Positions 10,058 through 27,785 of a stretch of DNA of 64,000 nucleotides are shown here, piece after piece. The notes under the pieces were generated by a model. The model had not been told where the DNA came from. It worked only from the letters and a program-made list of their open reading frames with translations, and ran no database searches. The DNA lies in the NCBI GenBank assembly GCA_034359265.1, contig CP136893.1, positions 27,226,001 to 27,290,000 of the forward strand. Reading direction: 5' to 3'. The DNA is from Canna indica. Its lineage: Eukaryota > Streptophyta > Magnoliopsida > Zingiberales > Cannaceae. The position numbers and the translations under genes were made by a program. The first letter of the stretch is position 1, and each line of letters starts with the position of its first letter.

Positions 10058-13000
10058 TTATTATACATTATGAAAGACTTCATTTTAATAATATTTGTAG
10101 TGCTATTTGTTTCAATGTCATCGTTGTCATGTATAAGAAATTTTAAACCACGATTGTTGATTACTCTAGACATACCAACATATAGTTGATCATAAGAGGA
10201 CACATATTTCTATATATACTATAACGTGTTTAATGCTTTGGCATTGGCTCTTATTTATGATCATAGCTGTCACACATCAAATCCGGTATGACCGGCCAGG
10301 ATACGCCATGTATCTCGAAGCCTAAGCCAACTCAAACACAACAACAATAACATGAACAATGAGAGATTTTTTTTTGAAAAGAATAAACATGACATCACGA
10401 ACCAAACCAACTCAAAACTCAATATGAATACACTAAACAAGTTATATATATATAAAAGAGTTCAAATAAATAAACATGACTCCTAAAATAAAATAAAATG
10501 TGGAAACCACAACCCGAGTCAACATGACTCAACGACTCAAAGAGACACTAGAACGACTCAGGTATCCTCCTCGATCACGACATGTCACGAGACCCACTGC
10601 CCTGCCACCACCAGCCGTGCTACTGCACCTCGGTTCTTCTCTGATCTAACTCAGGTGCTGCAAAACAATAGTAATGAGGGGTAAGTCCAACTAGGACTTA
10701 CTATGCAGATCACTCCTCAATTTACCAAATCAACCATCATGCATAAAAATACAAATAGTCGATATAAATAACGTAACATCAACGTCAGAAGAAAACATCA
10801 ATAATATATCCATAGCTCTATGAATGAAATCAACATCCGTCAACAAGTATAAAATATTTTTAAAAATGACAGAACAAGCATTAGTAACATATCCACTACC
10901 CAACTCATACCCACAATAATAAGTATAAGCATCCATCGATAAGTATAAACATATCCACAACAATAAAATAGGATGAATGTAACACCTCAATCGTATGCAT
11001 GTAATGCAACACCTCAATCATATGCATGCTCCTCGAACCCATCGGTCCCACATAGCCACATAGGGTAGGTAGACGGGTGACCGCCGAACTACCACCCAAC
11101 TCAGTGCCGTCTCTTTGGGGAATGCCCTCCCCTCACCGGCAATCTCAGCCTTACATCTAACCAGATGCAATCACAGTCCTTCATCTAACCAGATGCAATC
11201 ACAGCTCTCCATCTACATGATGTAATCACAACCTTACATCTAACCTGATGAAATCTCATCCCTCCATCTACATGATGCAACCTAAGCCTTACATCCACAC
11301 AATATTAAATCCCTGTCCTTCATCTTAACCAATTCAATCCAGCCATCTATCTCATCCAAACCAATCTCAGCCCTCTATTTCATCTCATCTCCCTTAGGTC
11401 ATCTCCCTCCTCTCCTCCCAAAACCAGCCGTCGCCGGGCCACCAGCGATGCTGGCACCGATGTCGACACGACGCCGGTGCCTGTCGGCGCACCGCCACCC
11501 TACCGCGTGGCAGCGATGCCATGCCAAGCGCCGCCTCCCCTCGCAACACCTCGCCACGCGCAGTTGCTGCTGCAGCGCCTTGCTAGGCGCGGCCGGCATC
11601 GATCGGCCGACTGCAAAAGGAAAAAAAAAGGAAAGAAAAAAGAATATTTTATTCCAAAAAGGGAGTAAACAACATGATTCAATTAAGAAACAACCGATCT
11701 GACTTCCGATCCGATACGAGAAAATGCGTCAAAAATCAACAAAAACCCCGAGACATGAGAACAACGACATGAATCGAGAATTGGAGAAAAGAAAGTCTAA
11801 ATCGACTCACCGAACGGAGAGAAAACGGAAGAAAAAGACACATAGGATCTTCCCCCGATCAACATCGACGAATTCGTGAAAATCCGGCTCCGACGACTCC
11901 TTTTCCTCGACGGTGCCCTCTCACTCCTCTCTCCTTTGCCTCAGGTGGCGTGCGGCTCCAACCCCCTAGTTGCACATCCTAGTGTCTAATTTATAGACAC
12001 CGGTTGGGTCCAAATGATCAAAATACCTCTACCCAAGCTAGTCGACTTAAACAGCTCATAACTCACCTGATCTAACTCCGATTCGAGATCCGATTGTACA
12101 GCTAAATTCGCCTCGAGATCCTCTATCATCCTAGCATGCTACATCACAGAGATAAGACAAATAAAATTTTCAATCATTTTTCTACATTAAATTCTTACTT
12201 GGGTCTAATCCCGAAGCTTCCCGCCAATCTGTGCTAACTAGGGCCCACGATCCCCCGCTCAAGAATAAAATTTTATTATTAAGATTTTGGGTATTACAAT
12301 AGCAAAACAAATATATATCGGAAACTATCTCCATTGAAATTTAAAAAGAACTTTTATATCTGATGACATCAATATCAGTATTGGAATAAAAATCTTATCC
12401 CCTACATTGGTTCTTGATATTATTATTCCTTTCAACACATATTGACTCATTCGAATTATCTGAAGTCGGGTCTCATTGCATAGACCTGAAGATTGATCTA
12501 TATTTCTCAAAATCATGACAGGAACACCGAATTTGAGCTTCAATTCATGGTTTGGAAGATCGTAACATGAAATGATGTTCAAAAGTTTAAGTATATGAAT
12601 GCCATTAATTGAATCACAGCCACCATTCGATGAACATGAGCTATCAAAGCTGAGATAAATATTCATTTCACCAAAAACCAAAGACATCATAAAATTATTC
12701 ATCTTTTGAACTATTTCATTGGTAGGTACTAAGATAGCTTTGTGCTGCAAGTAATTGAGATCACTCATGTTGTTCAAAAATGATAGATAAATGACATTCG
12801 CAATTGCAGTAAATGGATCACCAGTTTCTTATATGAGCAAATCATCAGGAATCTTTATGTTGACATCCTCATCAATAGCATCACCAAGGGTCTCATTTCC
12901 AATGCTTAATACCCAATTGGAGAGATCTTTCAGTTATTGAGCTTCATACGGTGAATTTCCTGAGTGCAACCTTATATGTCTTGTTAATATTAGCATTTCA

Positions 13001-13765
13001 CACAGTATCTCCACAAATAAGATGAATTAATGGTAGCATGCATAATATATTATTTTGACCCTTTGGGTACAATAGACAAAATCTGTTTGAAATCATCCCC
13101 CTAAAAATATTAATTTTTCTTCAAAATGTTGCTCAAAGCTTAATTATATCTCTGAAGGTTCGATCAACAGTTTCAAAATAATATTTCTTCATCATTGGAG
13201 TTCCATCCTATATAATAAGTTTCGCTTTTATTATCAAGTCAGCCAATGGATAACCTTGATTCATATAATGAGTGAAGTCTTCATCAACATTTATGGGAAT
13301 TATAAATCTTGAATGTGTCGTACTCCCACTTGGAATGACCAAAGCGACTATTCCACTCGAAGCAACTGTTAAAATAATTTCACATTTGGATCTCAGAGTA
13401 GCAGAAAGAGTTCTCTAAATGAATATTTTTCCAGTGCCATCAAATCCATATAGAAAGAATAATCCTCTACTATTTTTAGTGATTCTAAGCATGATCTTAT
13501 TGTATATATTTCTTTGCTCAATTATGAGATTAGAAAGGAGTTGAGTATATTTTGTAGCTAATGATCGTTTATCATTGTTAAGCTCATATAAGCCTATTTC
13601 TGCATTGAGGAAGGAATGAGATATCTATAAATGACATTTCGTGTAAATCAACCAGACTCATGTTGTTACTCCTTAACATATTCTTCCGTAAGAGCAAAAA
13701 ATTTCAACTCATCTTCACTTAGATCCAATGTTGTATTCAGATTATGAGTAAAATCATTTTAGTAG
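10058..13765 (-). pseudogene. Helitron Pif1-like helicase, interrupted
   Basis: Read right to left: an N-terminal LDLSEDELKFFALTEEY region (about 13740-13680); Walker A YGFDGTGKIFI (about 13455-13420); a GDDFKQILSIVPKGS stretch near 13070; LKDLSNWVLSIGNETLGDA near 12930-12880; then a long open stretch (12777-12325) with YLQHKAILVPTNEIVQKMNN and GVPVMILRNIDQSSGLCN. These are hallmark motifs of plant Helitron helicases. After ...FPIYICFA the frame is broken by an LTR insertion and resumes at 10267 with AMIINKSQCQ and ends near 10058 with LKFLIHDNDD. Premature stops (one directly after Walker A) and frameshifts make it non-functional. The family unwinds DNA during rolling-circle transposition. 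Confidence 0.85.
10268..12298 (-). mobile_element. Solo LTR, probably of a Ty3/chromovirus-type element (2.0 kb)
   Basis: On the minus strand it begins TGTAATACCCAAAATC and ends ...GATGTGTGACA, with a perfect 5-bp duplication ATAGC at 10263-10267 and 12299-12303. TG...CA ends with a 5-bp duplication define an LTR. The ends resemble LTRs of plant chromoviruses (recalled, not checked). No coding domain, primer site or purine tract lies inside, and its excision restores the reading of the Helitron helicase. Frames within it, such as 11399-11702, are unsupported. Confidence 0.8.
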
Positions 13766-13769
13766 TTAT

Positions 13770-16700
13770 CATTGATTAAAATTTGATATTTAAAATAAAG
13801 AAAAGTTTATAGAACAATATCATCAAAACAAAACAATCATCTCCGCCCATGAAGAATATCATCGCATAAATATTCGTAGGTGCTATTCCAAACAATCTTT
13901 GCAAAAAAATCAAAAAATAATTCTGAAAAATATGAAATACATGTTGATAATAAAAATAGATTTTAGGGGTGTAAAAAATGTTTTGGTCTGAAAAACTCAA
14001 AAATATTTACTTTTGAAATTTTTGGATCCTAAATTAAAAATCATTTAAAAAAATTTGTTTAAATAAAATTATATTTTTACTTTAATAAAAAAAAATTATG
14101 TGAATAATATAATAATATCTTTTTACAAAAATAATAATTTAAAATTTATTAAAGTATGTGTACTAATCAAGTTGGAACGTGATTTATCAAGAATAAAACT
14201 TTTTTAAATTTATTAAATGAGTGGAGAAATTATACATTTTTCATTAAATGAACATGATATCATATTTTTTGTTAAAAGATTTTACGAAAAAATCTATGAA
14301 ATAAGCGAAAAATAGCCACAAAATGAGCAAAAAATTACCTACCATTTTGCACACAGATTTTATTATAATTTTAATGAGGAGAATTGATATTTAATTTTTG
14401 TTAACGTATAAGAATATTTGACATTTAATTAAGTTTGATTGTCATAGGCTTGTAGGCTTACGTTGGCCTATCAAATTGATTTACTTATTAAATTTGATTA
14501 ACTTATATAGGTAATTAATTATATCAAATTGATTTATTAAAAAATTAAATAATTCATGGTAAATAAATTTGATATTTGATTAGATGGATACTACATCAAA
14601 TTCATCAATTATATTAAATTATAATCAAATTAAATAAGCTTATCTAGTTTTGGTCCGAAAATCTCAAAAAATATTAATTAAAAATGATTTAAAAAACGTA
14701 TCACACAAAAAAATCATTCAAAAAAACTCAAAAAAGTATTTTTAATATTTTTAAAGATATTTTAGGATATATTTTCATGTCAAGTAATTATTTTTAAGAA
14801 TTTCACTTGAAACTCTACAAAAGTGTGTAATGTGTTGTAGACTTTTGCAAAAAATTTTAAAAATAAAAATAAAAATAATTCTGAAAAATATTTGTTTTAA
14901 TAAATATAGATTTTAGGGGTCTAAAAAAATATAGCCGAGAAATTTTGAAAATATTATTTTTGAAAATTTCGGATCGTAAATTAAAAATCATTTAAAAAAT
15001 TTTGGCTAATAAAATTATATAATTTTTACTTTAATAGAAAAAAAAATTTATGTGAAAATAATTAATGAGAATAATATAATAATTTATTTTTATCAAAAAA
15101 ATATTTTAAAATTATTAAATTATGTGTAGTAATCAAGTTCTAACGTGATTTGACAATAGTAAAACTTTTTAAATTCATTAAATGAGCGATAAACTATACA
15201 TTTTTCATTAAATAAGCGAGATCCAAAAATTTTTGTTACATAATTTTATAGAAATATTCATGAAATAAGTGAAAAATAATATTCATTTTTACTCATAGAC
15301 TATGTTATTTTTGTTAGAGTTTAAAAAATTTCGGATCCTAAGTTAAAAATTTTTGACCAAAAAATCTCGATAATATTAGAATTTTGAAAATTCCAGATCT
15401 TAAATTAAAAACGATTTTGAAAACATATCATAAAATCCTAAAAAATCACAAAAGAAAAAAATAATTAAAGAATTTTATGAATAAATATTACATAAATGTC
15501 CATGAAACGATTAAAAAATCTTACTTATTGATATTTATAAATAGACTTATATATTTACCTTTATAATAAAATCAGCAAGTTGATTATAAATATCTTATTT
15601 GTTGATATTTATAAATTAATATACAATTTTATCATATTTAAAAAATTGCCTCCAAAATATCAAATAAATATTAGGGTTTTGAAAATTTTAAATCATAAAT
15701 TACAAATGATTTTGAAAATATATCATAAAATATCAACAAAAAAAAGTCATTCAAAAATATATTTTAAGATTTTTTAAGATTTTTGGGCAATTTTATTTTA
15801 ATATCGATAAAATTAATATTTATTATAAAAATATATTTCATAATTTTCAGAATATTTTTAATGTTTTTTTAATTTTTTCAAGCAAAATTTATAATGTGTT
15901 ACATATTTTTATGAAAAATGATATATATTTTTTCACTCATTTTAGTGTTATTTTTCGTTTATTTCACGAATATTTTTGTAAAATTCTTAAACAAAATAAT
16001 ATGAGATATCGTTCACTTAGGATATGTTTGTGTAATTTTTCTATTCATTTAATAAATTTTTTTTTTAATTCTTGACAAATTATATTCTAATTTAATTAGT
16101 ACATATAAATTAATAATTTTAAATTAATATATTTTAATAAAAAGTAATTATTATATTATTCTTATTAATTATTTTCTCATAAAATTCTTCATTTTTTTCT
16201 TATTAAAGTAAAAATATAATTTTATTTAATTTGATTTTTTTCTAAATTAAAAATTACTTTGAAAATGTATCCTAAAATCTTCAAAAAAATCATAATTTTT
16301 TTATGCGGTATTTTTACTATTGAAACTTTTGTGTAATTTTTTTGAAAATTTTATGATACGTTTTCAAAATTATTTTTGATTTTATATTCGAAACTTTAAA
16401 ACAAATCCTAAAATCGTTCAAAAATTACAAAAATTCTAATTTGAATTTTGGTACGAATGAATTTTTTTTGATATTTTTATTTTATTTTGGTATTTTCAGT
16501 CATATATATTTGTTATGAAGCATAAATTTGGTTCTATCCATGACAATCCGTTAACTCTCAGTCCACGTGGATATAATGATGTTTATACACATTGATAAAT
16601 TTGGTCCTATAAATTTTATTTCGAAATTTTCAGTCCTATATATTTTTTCCATAGCATAAATTTGATCATATATGTAATAGTATGTTAATTCTTTATCCAC

Positions 16701-17440
16701 GAAAAATAAATGACATTATGTCCAAGTTTAGATAGTTAACAGACCATTACATATATGACCAAATATGTGCTACCGAGTAAATATATATGACTAAAAATAC
16801 TGAAATAAAACTTATAGGACTGAAGTAAAAAAAACATAAAACTTATATGACTTCTGTTGCACTTCTCCCTTTAATAAAATATCAACTATATATTATATAT
16901 TTATATTTATATGTATATGTAAATTAAATTTCAACCATACTTATTAAAATCATATTTCTTATGTGTCAATCACATTCCTTTCAATACCAACGTGAATTTA
17001 TATTAAAATAGCATAAAATCTCTCTTTTTTCTATTAAATAAAAAATATAATTTTATTAAACCAAAATTTAAAAAATGGTTTTCAATTTACGACCCAAAAT
17101 TTTTAAAAATAATATTTCTAATATTTTCATATCATATTTTTTTATACATCTAAAATATTTTTTATTATAATAAATACATTTCATAGAGTTTTTTAAAGAA
17201 TTTTTTTACTTATTTTATTTTTTTTTCAAAAAAGTTTTTAACGTGTTACGCACTTACGTGTAAAGTGAAATATTTTTTCTTGCTCATTTTAGAGATATTT
17301 CCCGCTTATTTAATGAATATTTTTGTAAAATTATTTAAAAAGGATTCATTCATAACAAATCAAAAACTTATTTTTGTGAATGAACATTATATAAATATTT
17401 ATTTAATAATTTTATAAAAATATCTATGAAGTTTTTTTTT
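13770..17440. repeat. AT-rich direct and inverted repeat domain
   Basis: A unit of roughly 380 bases occurs as two direct copies (about 13970-14345 and 14900-15290). It includes CTTTAATA...AAAAATTATGTGAATA, TCAAGTT..AACGTGATTT and ATACATTTTTCATTAAAT. An inverted copy lies at about 15880-16270 and inverted fragments at about 17030-17440. Pieces with CGGATCCTAAATTAAAAAT and TGTTACACACTTTT-like text flank the units. No coding capacity is visible. Part may be the decayed 5' portion of the neighbouring Helitron, but I found nothing that proves this. Confidence 0.6.
16470..16860. repeat. Inverted-repeat element with GTCATATATATTT arms
   Basis: The left arm contains TTTTGGTATTTTCAGTCATA and the right arm its counterpart TATGACTAAAAATACTGAAA. 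The centre contains two copies of a CATAAATTTG-containing unit. It looks like a miniature inverted-repeat element. I could not fix a target duplication. A degraded relative occurs near 23020-23130. Confidence 0.45.
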
Positions 17441-17527
17441 TATTGAATGGGCGGGAATAATCTAACAAAGAGCAAAAAAATATTTTTTTATTTATTTTAT
17501 ACTTTTTTATTTTTATTATATAAAAAA

Positions 17528-17537
17528 TATATAAATA
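17528..17537 (+). promoter_or_regulatory. Probable TATA box of RPN11
   Basis: TATATAAATA lies about 195 bases before the RPN11 start codon, at the junction between AT-rich repeats and GC-richer leader sequence. Transcription would start near 17560-17570. After that point the first ATG is the proposed start codon at 17732. The upstream DNA is AT-rich, so a chance match is possible. Confidence 0.4.
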
Positions 17538-17731
17538 CGAGACTAATCCTTGATATGCGGGCCGGGCTCGTGTGCCCACAGGCGGCCTATTGATTGGGTT
17601 CGACGACCGAACCGAACCGTGTAGGCTTATTAGGGGCGAATCTTTCACTGCCTTGGCGTCCAAGTCTTCTTCTTCCGAGCCAAGCCAGAAATTGCAGCAA
17701 AGGGAGGCGGAGAGAAGAGAAGGGAAAGGGA

Positions 17732-22188
<4,457 letters not shown>

Positions 22189-24355
22189 TAGTGGATCCTA
22201 TGTAGAATCTAATAGTTGTTTAAGTTGAACCGAGTTGAATCATTCATTGGTGGAATCTAATTATATGCTTTTACTTGCAAGGAAAAATGTTTGATACTAG
22301 GAATGCTGCTAGTAATCTTCTTTGAGCCCTATACCCAAGTTCGTTATTCTTTGCAGGGGCTTTAACACAAGATAGTTCTTTTGGTTCATTTCTGTAAACT
22401 TCCAGTTAGGCTTTGACAATCTCGGTGTTTTAGTTCGCATAAATCTTATAAGAATTCTTAGAATGTAAGCGTAGGAATGTTATATTTCGATGGTCCACAG
22501 ATTTAATTTGTGATGGAAATCAGTCATGAGAACTTGATACTCATCAAGGAGGTAATAATTTTATATTATCATTATGTGAGAATCTTAAATTAAAATTATT
22601 TGTTTAAAATAATATTTTATGCTATACATATATATTAAATAGTTTAATATTATAGCATTATAAATACAAATAAAATTATGTAAATTTTTAACTTGAAAAT
22701 TTTAAATATTAGCAAAAGCATTACTAATCAATTCAAAATGTAGTTAAATAAATAGTTTTTATTACAAAAGTTTTATAATATAGTTATATTGTTCTGGTAA
22801 TATTATTTCATTTCGATTTTTTATTAAATTTAAACTAATAATTTATAGGTGGCAATCGGTCGTGGTTTGGATCTATAGGTAGGCCTATTGTCCTTTATGT
22901 CATGCAAGATTTGTACAGGGGGCGGTGTACCACGGCACTTGGCTCACCCTTTGTACTTTACTTGGGTTCAAATTGAAGTTATTTAGTGATCGAAGTGTTG
23001 TAAATCTTAATTTTTTTGGATTTTAATTTTATAGTTTTATTTTGAATTTTTTTAATCATATACATTTGCTCAGTAGTAAAAATTTAAACATATCCATGAT
23101 GGTCCGTTAACTTTCCGTCCATATGAACATATACCGTCTATTTTACGGTTAAATCATACACATGATAATTCTTTAAATAATATTATATTTTTAAGAGAGT
23201 TTTTTTTTTCGGTGGAGACGAAGGGGGAGAGGTTTGTGGGGTTGGGTTTTTGGGTTGATTTTTTTTTTAAATTTTTTTCTTGAAAACTAAAAAAAATCAC
23301 TAATCTCACTAGTGATGACAAAAAGAATTGGACAATCATATTTTTCGTATTACCCAAATATTTGCTTCTCAATGCAGAAATTATCTTGTTTCGGCCTCCT
23401 ACACAACTAACCCAAATTGTCCAAAAGCTTTCAACCTGGCCACTCTTGTCTATCTCAATTCAAGTAGCACATATGAGAAATCTTTGACACTTCCCATCCC
23501 CACTTTTGAATGACAGATAACCTGCGTTGACCGAACTAGCGCACTCCGAGAGACAAATTCCAGCTTAGCTAGCAGCCTAGCATTCTTCTTCTCAGGCATC
23601 AAATGAGCAAATCAAAGAAAAAGAAAGCAGGCGTGGACTTGATGACGGCCATATTGCAGAGAATATCCACATCCCTCTTATTCGTCCCCTCTCCAATTCC
23701 ATGCTATCATGTCCCCCCCAAAGCTAAACATTATCTTAATTATACCGATGCTTTGATTCCCCTCTTTCGCCTGCAATAGATGAGATGATAAGGATGATAG
23801 CGAGCTCGCACAACGTAAGATTCTCCGGTGGCCTGGAGCATTATCGCCATCACCAAGAGGCTGCAAAGTGGCTAATTAATATGCCTGTGGAAATGGCGAA
23901 GTGGGTCAGCTTTCAGCGGAAAAGATCATCATAATCGATTTGTTGACTAATTACTCTTCTCCTTTTCTCTAATTCCTTTAATCCACTTCTTGCTTTGACT
24001 GTGAGGATATAGCCATATAGGATAAATGTTACATCTAGCAGGCCAAGTTGCAGACGCCTCCTCTCTCAAACAAGTGAATGAGGAGAAGATTGATTGAGTT
24101 ATTATTATCCCTGAAAAGGAAGTTGTCTGCAATTGGCAATGTGGTCCACTTGAGCCTTATCCATGGATTATATTTGTCATCAGACAGCGACGGAGGACAC
24201 AAGATTACTTTTTTCTTCACACTGATAGCAAGCCTGTTATCAAAAGCATGGATTTGTAGAACACACTGAAATGCATTGTATATTTTTTTACAAAGAAAAG
24301 AAATAGGTTTCAATCCAAATTTTGCCTCAAAATAGCTTGAGAAGAATAGAGAGTT
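22189..24355. other. Intergenic region downstream of RPN11
   Basis: The first few hundred bases should hold the RPN11 3' untranslated region, but no clear AATAAA signal stands out. About 22860-22940 has a short GGTGGCAATCGGTCG stretch that may be a hAT remnant. About 23020-23130 resembles the inverted-repeat element at 16470-16860. Short frames at 23154-24313 on both strands have no recognisable domains, and I do not call genes from them. Confidence 0.5.
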
Positions 24356-24357
24356 GA

Positions 24358-24770
24358 GTAGAAGTGTGCATGAGTACCGGTTAGACTTAGAATCGGTAGA
24401 AATCTACTCAATCGGGTAGTAGGTTCCGGATAGATCAAAAAAAATTCGGATAGGGTACTGGTAACAAATCAAGGAACTGGTTAAATTCGGTTCCGATTTC
24501 GGTTCCACCATTTCGGGTACCTGAAATCGGAATCGATATCTGGAACCAGTACTAGAACCTGTTGGAACCTATTTTGGAACTTGTTTTGGAACCTATTGAA
24601 ACCTATTTTAGAACCTTTTGGAATATATTTTTGGAACCTATTCTGGAACTTGTTGGAATATGTTTTAGAACCTATATATTGAAATTTGTTGGAACTTATT
24701 TTAAAACCCAATAGGATACCCGGACCTATACAGGATAGGGTCCGAGTATCATAAAAAATACAAGATTTCA
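24358..24770. repeat. Second copy of the hAT-like family seen at 105-1369
   Basis: Starts TAGAAGTGTGCATGAGTACC, matching the inverted right end of the first-kilobase element, and continues with repeated GGAACCTATT/TTGGAACCT units to GGGTCCGAGTATCATAAAAA, which matches the left part of that element in reverse complement. The right terminus and a target duplication are not evident. The minus-strand frame at 24481-24837 is made of these repeats and is not a gene. Confidence 0.5.
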
Positions 24771-27205
24771 AAAAAAATATTGTTGGATCTGGAATTTTCG
24801 AATCCTTGTTATGGATCCGAGAATTTCTCTGATACATATTATTATTTTGGGTAATTGCTCTTTAAAAATCTAGCATGTAAAATTTTTCACAGAAATAATC
24901 TAATTTTCAACCGAAAAGAAAAAATCCACAAAGCAAACCAAACCAAACCAATGTTTAGAAAGTCACCCATATAGTGTGTTAACTTTTAAGAAATTAATAA
25001 GTTGATTTGATGGTTAGACGGCCTTATTATTAAGTTTTTAGGTAGGGGTGGCAATTGAAATCGATTAACTGGATCACAAAATCCGATTTAAGATAGTGAA
25101 TTTACAATTCGATTTTGCTCTCGGTTTCAATTAGAGAATATGAAAAACCAATTAAATTCATTTCGATTTCGATTATTGATTCACGGATAACCGATGTTAC
25201 GCTCCGCCTAAGTTTATCCCTAGAGAATGGACCTCACCTAAGAGAAGCGCAACCTACAACTAAACCACACGATACATCAGAATATCTCAACAAGAACAAC
25301 TGAAAGCTTCTTTGCAACAAGGAGTTCTCTAAACAAATGTTCATCATCAATCTAAGAATAACTAAGAAAACAACTAAGCAACGGATGACGTCTCCTCATC
25401 CAGGACTCTAGCTACCCAACTTCAGCAACTACATACCTGTAAATTTGAGACAACAACAAACAACATCAGCGAAAAGCTGAGTAGGAGTATCAATATGTCA
25501 ACAATAAGGACAACAATCATGATGCGATGATATTGCCAAATGCAATAATATACGACTTTGCAAATGCAATACGTCAACAACAAGACACATTTTCACCTAT
25601 CAACTAATGCAACTCATACCAATCAAGGGCGTGGTGGACGTTGGGTTTCCCCCGCACTCTCACACCTCAAAAGTGACACCTCGAACCCACTCAAGCAGGA
25701 GGTGTGACTATCCAAGGATAGCATGCCAATATCTAACAACGCAACACCGCACATGAGCTTGCCGACGTCTAACAACGTGACGCCGTACACGCAACTCGTG
25801 TGAGAATTTCATGATCACCGGTGTCACCACCATACAACTCAGGTAATTAATCAACAGTGTCCGGGCTTGTGCCCAACAATGGTTATAATGCAGCATGTCA
25901 ACAACAATTGACCTACGATACTAGCAACAATAAATGATACAACGATCTATCGACTGATACAACAATAAGCAACATGACAACTAGATTTCACCACATGATA
26001 AATCACAACTGATCTACGGTGCTAACAATAATAAATGCTACAACAAACTATCAAATGTAGATGCAACCAAAATAATTCATGCTAGCAAATGCAACTTATG
26101 ACGACGCTACTACTATAATGTGCACCATGCATAGCATAATATCATGCTCAAATAACCATCAATAAATAACAACTAAATTAAACTCATACAATTATCAACA
26201 TATATTGCATGTTCAACAAAATAATGCAACAAGAGATCAACGGATTTCAGAAGCAAATCAAGCAATTAGAGGCAAGAGTAAAATCGTCATTTTACCCATT
26301 CAACATTCATTGGCTACAACAGGAGTCAACTTATACTCAACACAACTATCTATACTCTAAATCACCATATAATATACACTACTAGAATTGTGGTCATTAG
26401 TGATGACTATATCCATGACTGAACCATCGGTGATAGATATCATAGACGACGTCAACCATGGCAAACAGCTGTCATTGATGAGTGCGTCTCAGATAAGTTA
26501 TGACGGCTGAGCATGGCCGTCACACGTAATCATCAGCGACATCCTCGTGCGCTGTTGCTGATTAAAAAACATCAATGACGGCTCGAGGCGCTGTCACTGA
26601 TATCAACCCATCAGCCACGACCCTAGCCCGTCGATGATATTATTAGCAACCGTGATATTTGGTGCTGCCCAGGCCATCAACCATTTACGATAAGCTTTCA
26701 GCCACGACTTAGTGACGGTGAATCGTGGGTAAGCCGTGGCTAAATGTGCATCCTGTAATTGAAAAAACTAAAAATTTTATAAATTTCTGTATACAATGAT
26801 ATATCGACTATAAACTATTTTCAATCACATATTACAATAAGAAAATATCATACACATGTATTAGAAACCAAACATACAAGTTTTACATAAATATCATCAA
26901 TATTAGCCTCAAATCGGAGACAAACAATTATCAAAATATCAACTCGTGCATCCAAGTATCAAAATATAAACAAAAGACAATTAATCAAAATCTTACGGCT
27001 GCGATGGAGGCGATGGAGGCGGTGGAGTCGACAACGACTGGATCGGGAGCGTCGATTGGGTCGAGGAAGACGACGATTGCGACATCATCAGTAGAAGGCT
27101 AGAGTGAGGCACAATCTGAGTGAGGAGTTTCTGCATGTTCTGGATCGTCTGTCTCAACTCGTCATTCGCCCGTCTCTGCTCCTACATCTGCTTATCCATC
27201 GCCAG

Positions 27206-27356
27206 TAGGGGTGAGAAAAATTCCCCGATTCACTAAAACCGATCGAATCGAAACCGATTTAACCGAACCGAATTAATTTCGGTTCGGTTTTCGGTTAAAG
27301 AAATTTTGGATTTCGGTTTTCGGTTCGATTCGGTAAATTAACCGAATATATATATT

Positions 27357-27388
<32 letters not shown>

Positions 27389-27785
27389 AAATAACAATTA
27401 TATTAAATGTTGGTATTTGCCTTGGTGGTTAAGTGTGATGTTAAGCTTTTCACCCGTCTAGTTCGAATCCTGGTGTTGTGTAATATTATTTATTTTACAT
27501 TCGATTATATATATAATATGTGTTAGTTAAAAATAAATTGATAATAAAGTTTGCTAAGATGGTTAGAGAGGTATAAATTAAAGTTTGGTAGTTGCCAAAT
27601 GCCCAGGTTCGAGTCGCACATGTATTGAAAAAAATTTTGGTTTTTTTATATCTTTTCGGTTAACCGAACCGAATTAACCAAATTTTTTCGGTTCGGTAAA
27701 CAGTTAAAAAAATTTCTTTGGTTCGGTTCGGTTAACCAAATTTTCGATTTGGTTTTTAACCGAACTGAACCGATGCTCACCCCTA
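27206..27785. mobile_element. hAT-type miniature element (580 bp, innermost layer)
   Basis: Ends TAGGGGTGAGAAAAATTCCC and (reverse complement) TAGGGGTGAGCATCGGTTC, flanked by ATCGCCAG (27198-27205) and ATCGCAAG (27786-27793), 7 of 8 matching. Its arms are rich in GGTTCGGTTAACCGAA palindromes. An (AT)n tract lies at about 27361-27388 and two tRNA-like segments at 27418-27622. It interrupts the last exon of the Ptta gene, so it inserted after the CACTA element. Confidence 0.85.
27418..27622 (+). repeat. Two tRNA-like promoter segments (A/B-box pairs)
   Basis: Segment 1 (about 27418-27482) has TTGGTGGTTAAGTGTG then TAGTTCGAATCC about 35 bases later. Segment 2 (about 27545-27622) has AGATGGTTAGAGAGG then AGGTTCGAGTCGC. 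The B boxes match the polymerase III consensus GGTTCGANNCC well, the A boxes less well. Neither folds as an obvious complete tRNA. Likely SINE-head remains inside the hAT element. Confidence 0.4.

Larger units (their letters stand above)
9616..13765 (-). mobile_element. Helitron with helicase remains
   Basis: The minus-strand 3' end is placed at 9616 by GAGCACGGGTGTCATACTAG followed by T, typical of plant Helitron termini. The element carries the Pif1-like helicase part of a Rep/helicase gene (10058-13765) and is interrupted by a solo LTR at 10268-12298. I did not find the Rep (rolling-circle) domain or the 5' TC end. They should lie above 13765, where only AT-rich repeats are seen, so the element is probably truncated or badly decayed there. 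Confidence 0.6.

Noticed and set aside
11399..11702. Short GC-rich frames on both strands
   Set aside because: They lie inside the solo LTR that splits the Helitron helicase; no recognisable motifs and overlapping frames on both strands.
23154..24313. Several 60-90 residue frames downstream of RPN11
   Set aside because: No motif, conflicting strands, and composition like the surrounding intergenic DNA.
24481..24837. 118-residue minus-strand frame
   Set aside because: Built from degenerate GGAACCTATT-type repeats of a hAT-like element.
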